Positions 1 through 9,984 of a DNA stretch of 64,000 bases are shown here, in pieces. Where the stretch lies: assembly GCA_032871835.1 (NCBI GenBank), contig CM065300.1:113705088-113769087 (forward strand), in the 5' to 3' direction. The DNA is from Dipteronia dyeriana. Taxonomy: Eukaryota > Streptophyta > Magnoliopsida > Sapindales > Sapindaceae. Numbering within the stretch: position 1 is the first letter of the stretch; every line of letters starts with the position of its first letter. Below the pieces are notes generated by a model that was not told the DNA's origin, ran no database searches, and worked only from the letters and a program-made list of their open reading frames with translations. A program made the translations under genes and the position numbers.

Positions 1-227
1 AGATAGTAGAATAACTTTCTACAAAAGATGTTTTTTATTACGAACTAGGGAAAATTGTCTCACACTTGGGTCATCGCCCCTCTCACTGGAGTACTGAGAA
101 ACTATTGAGCTTCTAGTCCCCAAGTGATGTAATCGATTTTAAAGTTCACTTGGGGCAGATGAGAGTCTTCAACAATCGTAATGGAGCTTAATACCCCACT
201 ATGAACTAATTAGGGCCTCTAGGTGCT

Positions 228-1830
228 CCCCGAACTGATCGGAACATCGATGACTCACTAGGGTATTGAAAGGCATGGTACAAATGGAGAGGAGCCATCA
301 ATGTGATAATCTTCAGGAGCAAGTTGATGTTGTCGATTTTGAGCTTAGGCAGGTTAAAGAGGGTGTCTATTTTTTCACAGCTTCCCAGGTAGAGCTAGAT
401 CGACCTCTCCCCCCTCTTAGTGTCAATGATGGATAGAAAATGGAGGTGATCTAGAAGAAAGTTACTGAGATGGTTATGTATGCTTCCACCGTGGCTGGTC
501 AGTCTTAGGGCTGCTGATGCAGACCCTGGTGCAAAGTCCCATATCGTAGCAAATGATCTATCCAAAGGAGAAGCTTCAGACCATCCTACCTCTCTACCTC
601 CGCTAAAGATGTACTGGACCAGATTGAAACTACCAATAAGCGGGATGTTTAGACTGGTTTGGTTAAAGAGGTAGATACCTGGGTTGATCCTACCCTGAGT
701 AGGATGGTGGTTCAGATTGACATAGCCAAGGTGGTGGACATTCTTGTTGGGTTCACTCAAATAAAAGCCACAGTTGAGGCGGTTGCATAAGTGGTAGGTG
801 AGCCTCCAGCTGATCTAGAAATAGGAGCTTCGGATAGGAAAGTTGCCCTTTCATAGGAGGTCAAACCAAGAGTAGGAGGAATTGACCAAGGCAGTAGAGG
901 ATGTAGTTATTCTGGATGAAGCCCAAACCAAAGTTGGGGTAAACACGATTGAGGCGTAGGTAGATAGAAAGCTGATGTATATGATACGGAGAGACTCAAG
1001 TCCATATTCTGTGCCTCACAAGGATTGCTCTGAATGAGGAAAAAAAATCTAAAGGAAGAGGTCTAAACTCTATACAGTAACGTGGTTGCCTTGGAAGCTA
1101 AAACGGACGCTTCCTTTGTTGAAGGTTGCCATTTACCAGACGACTCAAACTCTTCTTCCCCCATCTGACCTAAGCGTCTTTAAAGGATGGAACCAAGAGC
1201 TGGCCATGGAGCAAGCTACAGAGTTAGCTTGGTCCACCCCTACTAAAATTGGTCCTTATTTAGCCATTAGGTTCGCAGGTGATGAGGAGGACTTGGCGCC
1301 CATCTTTGCTTTCATGTCTAGTTATGCTGGGGTAGGAACTACCTTGAAGTACTCAGCTAGTGTAGAAGCTTAGGATTTAGGATGAGCTTTAAACCCGTCT
1401 ACCTCTTCATTTGAACCCGGTCAAAGAGTTAGAGGTCCAGATCGATCCTAACAAGGAAGACGAGGTCCAAACTGATCTGGCAGATGCAGGCTACTGTAGA
1501 AGTTTGGGATACAAGTTGAGCTTTAAACCTACTCATCTGTCCATCTAAATCTATCTAAGAGGTAAAGATCTAGACCGACCTTACTAAGGAAGGGAAGGTC
1601 CATGTTGAGGCCATAGTGATGGAAAAGATCACGATCAATTCAGCTGAAGAAATAGTGGACAGGGCCAAATCAGGCTGACGCGACCAAGGTGGTAAAGCTG
1701 GCTCTGAGGTAGCAGTGCTAGGGAATGATGGTTCTTCCTCTACCTAAGTAGTAGAAACAAGGAGGAATGGGTTGCCACTGTCAATGAAACTAACCCGGGA
1801 GGTGGATCGGGGACCACGGTGGCTCGCTAG
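228..1830 (+). pseudogene. Decayed coding-like module, copy I (unclassified repeat)
   Basis: No intact gene. Plus-strand stretches look like a former acidic, partly coiled-coil protein: around 320-410 they read Gln-Val-Asp-Val-Val-Asp-Phe-Glu-Leu, and around 1180-1380 an acidic patch with Asp-Glu-Glu-Asp lies within the open stretch 1086-1373. What supports a shared origin is that the same blocks recur in the same order in a second copy: 300-345 matches about 2060-2115, 910-1020 matches 2150-2275, 1180-1350 matches 2280-2420, and 1600-1830 matches 2455-2690. Stops and frameshifts interrupt both. It could be the remnant of a gag-like or transposon-accessory protein, but I recognise no family. 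The repeat relationship is fairly sure; the coding origin is inference. Confidence 0.4.
1361..1612. repeat. Two-copy tandem duplication, period about 134 bp
   Basis: The segment beginning TGTAGAAGCTTAGG at 1361 recurs from 1495 as TGTAGAAGTTTGGG, with matching text through 'gagctttaaac', a Leu/Ser-rich stretch and 'gaccGAtccTaActaagGA'-like ends near 1455 and 1585. The copies have diverged clearly. It sits inside decayed module copy I and is absent or reduced in module copy II, so it probably arose after the two modules separated. Confidence 0.6.
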
Positions 1831-2055
1831 GGCGTTGAACGATCCGGTATAAATAGAGAGGAGCCATCATCCAGGTACTATATATGAGGAGGCTCTGGGC
1901 CATGCAGAAATGATACTGTTACTCTAGAGGCTTACTCAGTCACGTAGGAGGCCTTACCGATTATGGGAAACCTCTGGGCTCATCTCGAATGAACCGGGAC
2001 TCTGATGAATTGCTAGAGCGTTGAATGGCTTGGTATGATTAGAGCACAACTACCA

Positions 2056-2690
2056 GTATGATGCTCTTTGGAAGCAGGTTGATGTTGCTAAAGTCAAGCT
2101 TAAACAGACCAAGCAGGTGATGATCAAGATAATGAGGGGAGCGATCATCCTGAGCAAAGCTAGACCAGAGTTGAGGTAACCACGACTGAGATGCAGGTAG
2201 ACAAGGAGCGGATGCAGTATGCATATGATATGAAGAGACCAAATCCATGCTTCGTGCCTTGTAAGGAACTCTCTAAAGGAGATCATGGAGAAACCTGAGA
2301 GTTTGTTAGGTCCTCTCTCATCAAAGCTGGTCATTCTCGAGCCGCTGGATACACTGATGACGATGAGGACATGGTGTCTATCTCCACATTCATGCCAAAC
2401 CGCGCTAGGGTAGAACATATCTCAAAATCCCCTGTAAAGAAGGAAGGTCCGTACTGATACCATAGTGGTGGAAGTGGTCCCGATCGATCCTACTAGAGAG
2501 AATGTGGTCAAGGCTAACTCAAGCTGATCCAACCAAGGAGTTGGAAGCTGGCTCTAAAGTAGCAAAGTTAGGGGATGATGACCCGTCCTTCAACCAAGCA
2601 ATGGGACTAGGGAGGAAGAAGTTGCTACTGTTGAGGAGTCTAACCAGAGAGGTGGATTGGGACCCTGGTAGCTCACTAGGGCGATGAATG
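2056..2690 (+). pseudogene. Decayed coding-like module, copy II
   Basis: This is a shorter, diverged copy of the module at 228-1830. It keeps the Gln-Val-Asp-Val coiled-coil-like start (about 2075), the Glu-Val-Thr-Thr stretch near 2170, an acidic Asp-Asp-Asp-Glu-Asp patch near 2350, and the closing block around 2500-2690 that ends in a Trp-Asp-Pro-Gly-Ser context before a stop. Relative to copy I it lacks much of the middle. The tandem arrangement of two such modules separated by satellite-like monomers suggests unequal exchange or template switching within one repeat family. No domain is recognised. Confidence 0.4.
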
Positions 2691-3900
2691 TCCTAGTACA
2701 AATGGTGTGAAGCTACTGGTATGGTAACTGTCCAGAGACATGTTTGGGATCCTAGAAGTTTCTTGTAATTGAGAGAAGGCTCTAGACCCCTCCGGAATGA
2801 GTATAAACCATGGTGATTCACCTGGGTATTAGATGGTCTGATACAAATGAAGTGGAGCCACTTGACTGGTACGCGTCCAGAGGCATGCTAAAGAGTCCCC
2901 AACAACTGAAAGGAGGCTCTAGAACTTACTGGAACAAAACAGCAGCTCAGTGGCTCACTTGGGTGTTGACCGGCCCGTAATAAAAAGTGAGGAGCCATTG
3001 GGCCTTGCAGCAGAGCTGCTACTCTAGAGGTTTGGTTAGGCATGTATGAGGCTTTACCAAAATATGGGAAACCTCTGGGTTCTCCTCGATCAGATCGGGC
3101 TTCGGTGGCATGCTAGGGTGATGAATGACCCGATATATATGAAGCGAGACCACCAGTCTTGTAGCGGTGCTACTTGTCTAGAAGCTTGCTTAGGCACGTA
3201 GGAGGCCTTACCAGGAGTGGGAAACTTCTAGGAAATCATCGATCGGATCGGGCTTCAGTGGCTTTCTAGGGCGATGAGTGACCCGATACATATGGAGCGA
3301 AGCCACCGGTCTGGTACTGGTCTAGAAGCATGATTGAAATCCGAGAAGTCCCCAACAATTGAGAGAGGGCTCTAGACCTTGCTGGAACGAACTGGGAGCT
3401 CAGTGGCTCAATTGGGCGTTGACATGCTCTGTATAAGAAGAGAGTAACCACTGGGCTTTGCAGCGCGGCTGCTACTCCAGAGGCTTGCTTAGGCATGTAA
3501 GAGGCCTTACAAAAATATGGAAAGCCTCTGGGCTCTCCACGATCAGATCGGGCTTCGGTGGCTTGCTAGAGCAATGAATGAACCGGTACATATGAAGCAA
3601 AACCACCGGTCTTATAGTGGTGCTACTACTCCAGAGGCTTGCTTAGGCACGTAAGAGGCCTTACCAAGATGTGGGAAGCTTCAGGGAACTCCTGAATCGT
3701 ATCTGCTTCGGTGGCTTACTGAGGCGATGAATGTCCCAGTAAACATGAGGCGAAGCCACCAATCTAATACTGGTCCAGAAGCCCTCAACAACTGAGAGAA
3801 GGCTCCTGACCTCTTCGGAATGAGTCGGGATCTCAGTGGATCACTTGGGTGTTGATCGGCCTTGTCCTTGAAATGTAGAGCAACTGGTCTTCAATCAGTC
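2640..3900. repeat. Degenerate ~150-bp tandem array (satellite-like)
   Basis: A core resembling GTGGCTCACTAGGGCGTTGA followed by a TATAAAT/TACATATG-like run and GAGGAGCCA recurs near 2665, 2813, 2950, 3103, 3258, 3406, 3556, 3707 and 3834, so the spacing is close to 150 bp. Two monomer types alternate. One has 'gaggcttgcttaggcacgta' at about 3023, 3177, 3478 and 3634. The other has 'agtccccaacaactgagag' near 2890, 3345 and 3784. Together they give a higher-order period of about 455 bp. Isolated cores also occur near 250, 1830 and 2005, at the start of each decayed module, so the array probably grew from that junction sequence. Monomers differ at many positions. Confidence 0.75.
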
Positions 3901-5090
3901 GTACAGCTCCTAACCATACAACTGAGTTGGCTTCCCAGGTACATCTACTGACCTGCTACCTAGGAGCTTCCGAAGAGCGGATCTGGTGTCATAAGGGGAT
4001 CTGTATGAACAGGTATAAGTCCATTGGATATGTTGGATAGGTGATATACCGGTAGCCAAGCGAATGTGCTGTAAAGAACCATGAGAGGTGCAACTCTACT
4101 GTATAGGAGCTCTTTATGTATCAGAATGGTTCAGCTGTGTAAGAGACCTTCAAACCGGGAGCTACTGTATTGGAGCTCCATGATTATATGAGCAGGTTCG
4201 CTTCATAGGAGCAACATAATAAATCGGTTCCACCAGGAGTCCCAAGTTCCATATTTGTTCCACAACGTACAAAACTCGTTAATGACAAAATGAGCACCAC
4301 ACGTGATGCATAGGCGATATCGACAAGTATGGAGAAAGCACATCAAAAATAGTAAATGATATTCCATGAATAATGAATTTGTTACCTCGATAGTATAAGA
4401 ATGCTCATGTAAAGACATAAAGGCTTTCAAAAAAGGGTATGGAAACTTCCCATAGACGGTGTCAGAAAGTGTTAACCGATAATTCACACTGGGTGGAAAA
4501 TCTCGATTAACACCCTCGAGACCGCTACCACGGAGGCGGCGACCGAGGTAGGTACCTCATACCTTGGAGAGATCTTGTATGAATATGGAGAAGGATAGGT
4601 AAAAGAGGATGAAGCGATAAGAGACAAGGCATCCCGCCCGTCAGGCTTCATGCTTAAGGAGGAGATACGGGGAGCTCCAGGTTCCCATACTAGTGTGAAG
4701 GGGCTGATCCTGGTCATGGTCCTTGGTCAGGGTCGGAGCCTGTCCCTGTACCCGGAGACCGGTTCTGGACCTTGATTACTTCCTGTAGTTTCCTGACCTA
4801 TATGGTGATTAAAGATGGGGGCTTACCTGACTTCTGTGCCGATCCATGCCCGCTTTCATAGTGAAATTGTAGGAGAGCTCCTTGAATCCCTTCAAGCAGG
4901 TTTGAGTGGATTACCCCATCTCGGTGTACGATTTGGCATGTTAATAAAAAAAACAAGGATGCTAGGTCCATTGGGGTAAGAGCTAGATCCGGTTCCCTAG
5001 ATCTTGGCATGCAAGTCACGGACTCTTGAAATGGTCTTCTTTTCCATATTGAATATGATTCTTCCTTTAATGTATTTGATCGTCTTGTAG
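3900..5090. other. Unclassified repeat DNA, no gene seen
   Basis: No recognisable protein domain on either strand. There are minor internal echoes such as 'ctgtataggagctc' near 4100 and 'ctgtattggagctcc' near 4165. A locally GC-rich open stretch at about 4515-4605 (plus) reads Thr-Thr-Glu-Ala-Ala-Thr-Glu-Val but stops quickly. It is probably part of the same unclassified element as 1-3900; that is inference from base composition and adjacency. Confidence 0.3.
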
Positions 5091-5093
5091 CTA

Positions 5094-5260
5094 ATATCTT
5101 GGAGAGGATGTGTTTGTTTCCCCTTTGGACTCTTCCTTCCTTGATAGGCTGGAATTTCTATTGTAGTTGACCCCTAATAATCGGTTGTGAAGAATATCTT
5201 GGAGGCAAAGGTATTTGTTTCCTCTTAGGACTCTTTTACTAATGCTGGCCATTAAAGAGT
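5094..5260. repeat. Two-copy tandem duplication, period 100 bp
   Basis: ATATCTTGGAGAGGATGTGT at 5094 recurs at 5194 as ATATCTTGGAGGCAAAGGTA. Both are followed by TTTGTTTCC, a 'ggactctt' block and a 'gctgg' block. The copies are diverged, and the second runs straight into the minisatellite that begins at 5294. Confidence 0.6.
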
Positions 5261-5293
5261 TAAATATTCTCTTATTAATTGCGTTGATCATGT

Positions 5294-5465
5294 CATTAAT
5301 AGGGTTAACTACCTCTATTAATATGGTTGACCTCATTAATAGGGCTGACTACCTCCATTAATATGGTTGACCTCATTAAATAGGGTTGACTACCTTTATT
5401 AATACGATTAACCTCATTAAACCGGGTTGACTACCTCGATTAATACGGTTGACCTCATTAATGGC
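5294..5465. repeat. 40-bp minisatellite, four units
   Basis: Four head-to-tail units of 40, 40, 41 and 41 bp start at 5294, 5334, 5374 and 5415, with a partial fifth. Each is itself a dimer of two ~20-bp halves: CATTAATAGGGTTGACTACC followed by a variant TATTAATATGGTTGACCT. Short tandem arrays in non-coding parts are common in long plant Ty3/gypsy elements of the Tat/Ogre kind, but nothing else here proves that assignment. Confidence 0.85.
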
Positions 5466-6202
5466 AATCATGAAAGTCAACCCTCTCTCTTAGAGGAGAA
5501 CTCTGGTTCTATAATCTCGTGGCACATTACCTTAACGATATCATTCTTCCTACCATGTAGAGGAGGCCGAAGCTGGTAACCCATTACTCTGGTATCGACC
5601 TGAGGGTGAGATACCTTAAGGTACCAGTCTGGTTGTATGGAGCTTGATTTGACCTTACAAAGGTTTCGATGGAGCTCAATTTGATCACGCTGGAATTCGA
5701 CTGGGTAGCAAAGCTTGGTAGGTAAGCCCGAGTAAGGTGTTCGCCATAAATAAGTGGCATTGGCTTGCTTCTAGAAGGGTGGAGAGGTACACTCAAGTAC
5801 TGCTCTTGCTACTTGATTTAACCATGCCAGGATCTATAGTGGATCATGGCGCTTTTTGATGATGATGGGGCTTTACAGGCTTCTTCCTTTTCTGCCCGGA
5901 CAGGTCGAGATTATACCTTGACGAGGTAGGAGGGCATTTGCAAGACAAGTTCGGCACCATGAAGGTCTCTTGGTGAAAGTAGAGATGGTGGTATGATCCA
6001 GGAAAGTGTCACGAGACACCTCGACCTCGGGGAACCCAGGTTCTCCCACGTTGACCTGTCTTTTGGCTTCTATCCTGATATAGAGAGCTTGACGTGGTCA
6101 TATCGGGCTTTATTTGGCGATCCTGGATACATGTGAGATGTTCAGAGGGTATGGGCGGCCTCGCCTTGCTCCTGCAGAATCATGTGGTAGCTCATTGGAA
6201 AC
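5466..6202. other. Unclassified sequence left of family A copy 1
   Basis: No coding domain seen. The stretch is relatively GC-rich (for example 6010-6180) compared with what follows, and it ends abruptly at about 6203, where recognisable copia sequence starts. It may be LTR or untranslated sequence of the same unclassified element as 1-5465. Confidence 0.3.
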
Positions 6203-7182
6203 GATGTAGGTGTATTGACATTAGCAAAAGAATGGTTAGCAAAACAATTTGATATGAAGGACTTAAGAGAGCAAGTTATATTCTTTGTATCCAAGTCATA
6301 AGGGATAGAAAGAATAGAACGATTGCCTTATCCCAAGCTTCATACATAGATAAAATCTTGTCTAGATTTTCCATACAAGATTCCAAGAAAGGTATATTAC
6401 CTTTTAGACATGGAATCAAACTTTCTAAGGAACAAGTTCCTAAGAATGAGCATGAACAGCAATTCAAAGTAGGGTTCCATATGCATCGGTAGTTGGAAGT
6501 CTCATGTATGCAATTCTCTGTACTATACAAGATATTTGTTTTGCTGTGGGCATAATTAGCAGGTTTCAATCGAAACCTGGTCCTGATCACCAGGCGACAG
6601 ACAAGCATATTTTAAAGTATCTCTAGAGAACGAGAGATTATATGCATGTATACTCTGGATGGGATTTAATTCCCCGTTGGGTTTACAAATTTTGATTTTC
6701 AGTCAGATTCTGATTTTCAGTCTCCAAGAGATCAACATCTGGATCATGTGTTTACTCCTAGAGGAGGGGCAGTCATATTGAGGAGTATCAAGCAATCTTG
6801 TACTGCTGATTCCACCATGAAAGCCAAGTATATTGCCGTATGCGAGGCTGCTAAAGAGGTTGTTTGGCTCTGCCAATTCTTGATTGACTTGGAAGTGCTT
6901 CCTGATGGGAATAAGTAAATCACTATCTATTATGACAATAGTAGAGCAGTGGCTAATTCGAGAGAACTAAGAAGTCATAAGGGAGGGAACCACATTGAAA
7001 GAAAGTATCACCTTCTGAAGGAAATTGTGCATAGGGGTGTCGTTACGATTACCAAGATCGCGTCAGTAGATACTCTAACGGATCCCTTTACAAAGGCTCT
7101 TCCACAAGAAAAGTTTTGATGGGCATCTAGAGAACATGAGGATGAGAGATATGCCACATTTTCTATAGAGCAAGTGGGATAT
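6203..7182 (+). pseudogene. Copia family A copy 1: RT tail and RNase H, truncated
   Basis: This parallels 51775-52744 of the fuller family A element almost base for base. It starts just after the place of the reverse-transcriptase YxDD box, so the copy is cut at its left end. It carries the end of RT (a Gly-Ile-Lys-Leu-Ser-Lys-Glu-Gln stretch near 6413), the RNase H region with Ala-Asp-Ser-Thr-Met-Lys-Ala at about 6805, and a decayed Tyr-Asp-Asn box near 6930. Several frameshifts break it, and a stop lies near 6918. A purine-rich tract (CAAGTGGGATATTG, 7171-7184) precedes the LTR as a polypurine tract should. It would have encoded the part of the Ty1/copia polyprotein that copies and degrades template RNA; it is not functional now. 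Confidence 0.85.
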
Positions 7183-9360
7183 TGTTGGGATTATGCTCGA
7201 TAGCAAGAGTATTATAATGTATTTGACAATCTTTTCATATTAATAAAGTGATTTCTAGTTTAACAAATCTTATGACATTTATAGTTTAATTAATATAATT
7301 TTCAAAAGTAAATAATCATAAGGTCAAAAGACTATGAGAAAAGAATAATTGTTCATACATCTAGATATGTATGAGGTACACACAATTCTTTAGTTAGTCT
7401 TAAATAATATTCAAAACTTATGAAAAAGGTTGGGCGCCTTTATCTTGTCAAAGTTGTAGATTCTTATGCTAGCATTTGAGCGGGATCAAACGTGTTATGA
7501 TGAGTCTAAAATCATCAAAGTGTGGTATCTTTAGGCAAAAGAATCTAATCCTTTAGGTGCATTGAATAGGATCACAATGAATTGCTTTATGAAAAACCGT
7601 CAATGAATAAATGTTTTCATTAGAAGACAATCGGAGAGTCTATCTCAATCCTGAGATAAATGATGGACTTATGACTGCAAGTGTTAACATTTAAGCTATC
7701 AGTGAGTACGATTATATAACATAGTCTATCCTCGATAGTTTTGTGGTATTCATTTGTTAGCACAGTCTATCCTCGATAGTTGGTGGTATTCATTTGTTAA
7801 TCAATGAAGGACTTCATTTATAGCTATGGACAACGTGGCTCCATTTATTAAATGAGAGTAGAATATCGTCGTATGGATGTTTTGAGGTATTGGATACTAA
7901 AGCTTAACGTTAATTTTTCAATAGTGTCTATTGAAACATGTTTTTTGGACAAATCAGAATATCCAAGTTCAAAATGTGGTCATATGAGTAAATATGGTAA
8001 CTTGGAGAGCTATAGGCGGTCTATGAGCTTATGGCGATTACTGATATTCAATTAATAGATCGGACCTAAGTGACTCATTTGTTTCTTGTGATTAGGGGTG
8101 GTCATTTTCGGGTCGGGTTGGGTCGGGTTGGGTTGGGTTGGGTTAGGTTGAAAATTTTTCGACCCAATCCAACCCAACGTAAATTTTAACCCAACCCAAT
8201 ATTTATAGGGTTGGGTTGGGTTGGGTTGATCGGGTTGGGCTTTTTAAGCCTAATAGAAAAAATATATTTGAATTCGAATTTTGTTATATCAAAAATCAAA
8301 TTTAAAATAATTTTTCATCCAAATATCACACCACAGTGAGTTTATATTTCTTAAAAACATCAAAATCAAATCACCACATATAATACAAATTGTTTAAATA
8401 TTTGCATGATTAAAAAAATAAAAATATAACAATTTATCCAACTTGGACAGTCTCCATCTAAGTCTCCCATCAATGTTACAATTATAATCACTTCGTCAAA
8501 TAACCCGTAGTTGGATAATCTATTATTTATTTCAACCAACATAATAGTTTGAGTTTATATACAATTATTATACATTTTTCTATTAAATTCTTAATCAAAT
8601 CCTAAGAAAAAAATGCATTTTAAAGTATAACTAAGGATGTGTCAATTAATACAAAAGACGAAGATAATATAATTGCATGTTTTTAATAAATGTATTATAT
8701 ATTTATGGTATAAAATATAATTATGTATTTATATTTATCATTTATAATATTATAAATGGTGCATGAGTAAATTTTTGAAATATTTTTTAAAAATGAGATT
8801 TTATAATAGATATAATATTAAATAAATTTATTTAATTTATTTTTTATTATTAATGTCTGGTTGTCGGGTTGGGTTGGGCTATATTTTGTCAACCCAATCA
8901 AGTCGGGTTGGGTCGGGTTGGTTGGGTTTGGTTGGGTTGACGGGTTAGTGCCCACCCCTAATTGTGATTGGGTTGTGTCTATTGGAGCTTAAATTTAGAT
9001 AGCCCGCCATGATCCCCAATCCACACGAACTTGCATGGATCACTTGTATATTCTATCGGACCAATTTAATGGTCTATCTAGAATTATATTAAGACATGTA
9101 GACTTGTTTCTTTTAGTAAGAATGGGTCTAGTTCACATGTGGACTTTTTATTTAAGTCCAATGGATTTAATAAAATAAGAAAAATAATATATAAGCCCAT
9201 GTTTGGTCTTGGGCGGCAAGGCTATATAAAATAGCTTGTTATATTGTTTTTTATTTTATTATTAATTAAATAGAAATTAATTAATTTGGTAATTAATTAA
9301 TTATTTAATTAAAATCCAAAATCTTTTTCCTAATAGGAGAAGGTCTCCAAATATTATACT
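7183..9360 (+). repeat. Family A LTR, copy 1, left segment (interrupted by hAT element)
   Basis: It begins TGTTGGGATTATGCTCGATA directly after the polypurine tract, as do the other family A LTRs. It follows the 3' LTR at 52745 up to the equivalent of about 54126, then stops at 9360. Differences: a small tandem duplication of 'agtctatcctcgatagtt' (7708-7797), a deletion just before 8052 and an 868-bp insertion at 8093-8960. The LTR is unusually long for copia; complete family A LTRs here exceed 2.2 kb. Confidence 0.85.
8093..8960. mobile_element. hAT-type non-autonomous element (MITE-like), 868 bp
   Basis: Terminal inverted repeats are TAGGGGTGG at the left and CCCACCCCTA at the right. The 8-bp flanks are CTTGTGAT (8085-8092) and ATTGTGAT (8961-8968), one mismatch apart. 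The empty site in other family A LTR copies (for example 10070) reads ATTGTGATTAGG, so the insertion is precise. TIRs of this kind and 8-bp duplications are typical of the hAT superfamily. Subterminal regions consist of GGGTTGGGTCGGGTTGG-like repeats in both orientations; the centre is very AT-rich with no transposase. It would need a transposase from elsewhere. Confidence 0.88.
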
Positions 9361-9984
9361 ATTGTGCGCTGGTCGAGTAGAGCACCACCAGCGCACAACC
9401 TATTTTTTAAAACAGGTGCTGGTCGAGTGGCGCATCCCAGTAGCGCAACACAAGCGCTGATTCTCTGGGAAGTTTGCGCTGGTGTGGTGCGCTGGATGAG
9501 GTGCGCACCACCAGCGCACGCCCATATTTTTCAACTACGAGCGGGTGCAGCTGCGCAGCTCAGTGGCGCAACACTAGCGACAGTCCACTGTGAAAGTTGC
9601 GCTGGTGAGGTGCGCTGGTCGAGTAGCGCACCACCAATGTCTATTTTTCCAACACTCAAATGCATAAAACAATAAGTTCAAGCGTGATGAAATTGCATCC
9701 TATTTTAATGCCTAGCATGAAATACAAATTTCATAGAAAGATGCAAATAGGCCAGTAAGAGTCATTTAAACTAAAATGCATACAAGAAAACACTCAACAT
9801 ATAAGATCAAGAGTTATGCATGAAAATGTGAGTGTGTGCAACTATCTATTCAAAGTAAGTAAGCACAAGAATTTTACCTTTGATGCTTCTTCTCTTGAGG
9901 TCTTGAAAGCCTAAGCTACCCTTACATGAACCCCATTAATGTGGTTGTTCACGAAATAAGCCATTCAACAAATGAGAACTTTTC
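9361..9984. repeat. GC-hairpin fragment related to the SIRE-like LTR at 55130-55800
   Basis: The fragment starts with a GC-rich array of 'gcgctggt' and 'accagcgca' words. A perfect 12-bp inverted repeat, TTGTGCGCTGGT (9362-9373) and ACCAGCGCACAA (9387-9398), lies at its left edge, with related hairpins near 9477-9520 and 9598-9635. The AT-rich tail to about 9975 resembles 55440-55800, including 'taatgtggttgttcacgaaataagcc' against 'aatgtggtttatcaatgaaacaagcc'. It therefore looks like a piece of another element's LTR lying between two overlapping family A LTR segments. An apparent open frame at 9364-9675 is a by-product of the GC repeats. Confidence 0.55.

Noticed and set aside
395..760. A 121-residue minus-strand open stretch
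   Set aside because: It lies opposite the better-supported plus-strand module and shows no domain; the second module copy does not keep it.
1086..1373. A 95-residue open stretch as a small host gene
   Set aside because: It is part of a repeated, otherwise stop-filled module, has no recognised domain, and its frame is not kept in the second copy at 2280-2420.
8100..8240. GGGTTGGG-type repeats suggesting telomeric DNA
   Set aside because: The repeat is GGGTT/GGGTC mixed in both orientations and lies inside a hAT-type element with inverted ends; plant telomeres are TTTAGGG in one orientation.
9362..9640. Hairpin array as a CRISPR-like array
   Set aside because: Spacing and sequence are irregular, there are no uniform repeats or unique spacers and no cas genes, and the context is plant retroelement DNA.
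9364..9675. A 103-residue open stretch rich in Ala-Pro-Pro-Ala
   Set aside because: Produced by GC-rich hairpin repeats that lack stop codons by composition; no counterpart in the related segments.
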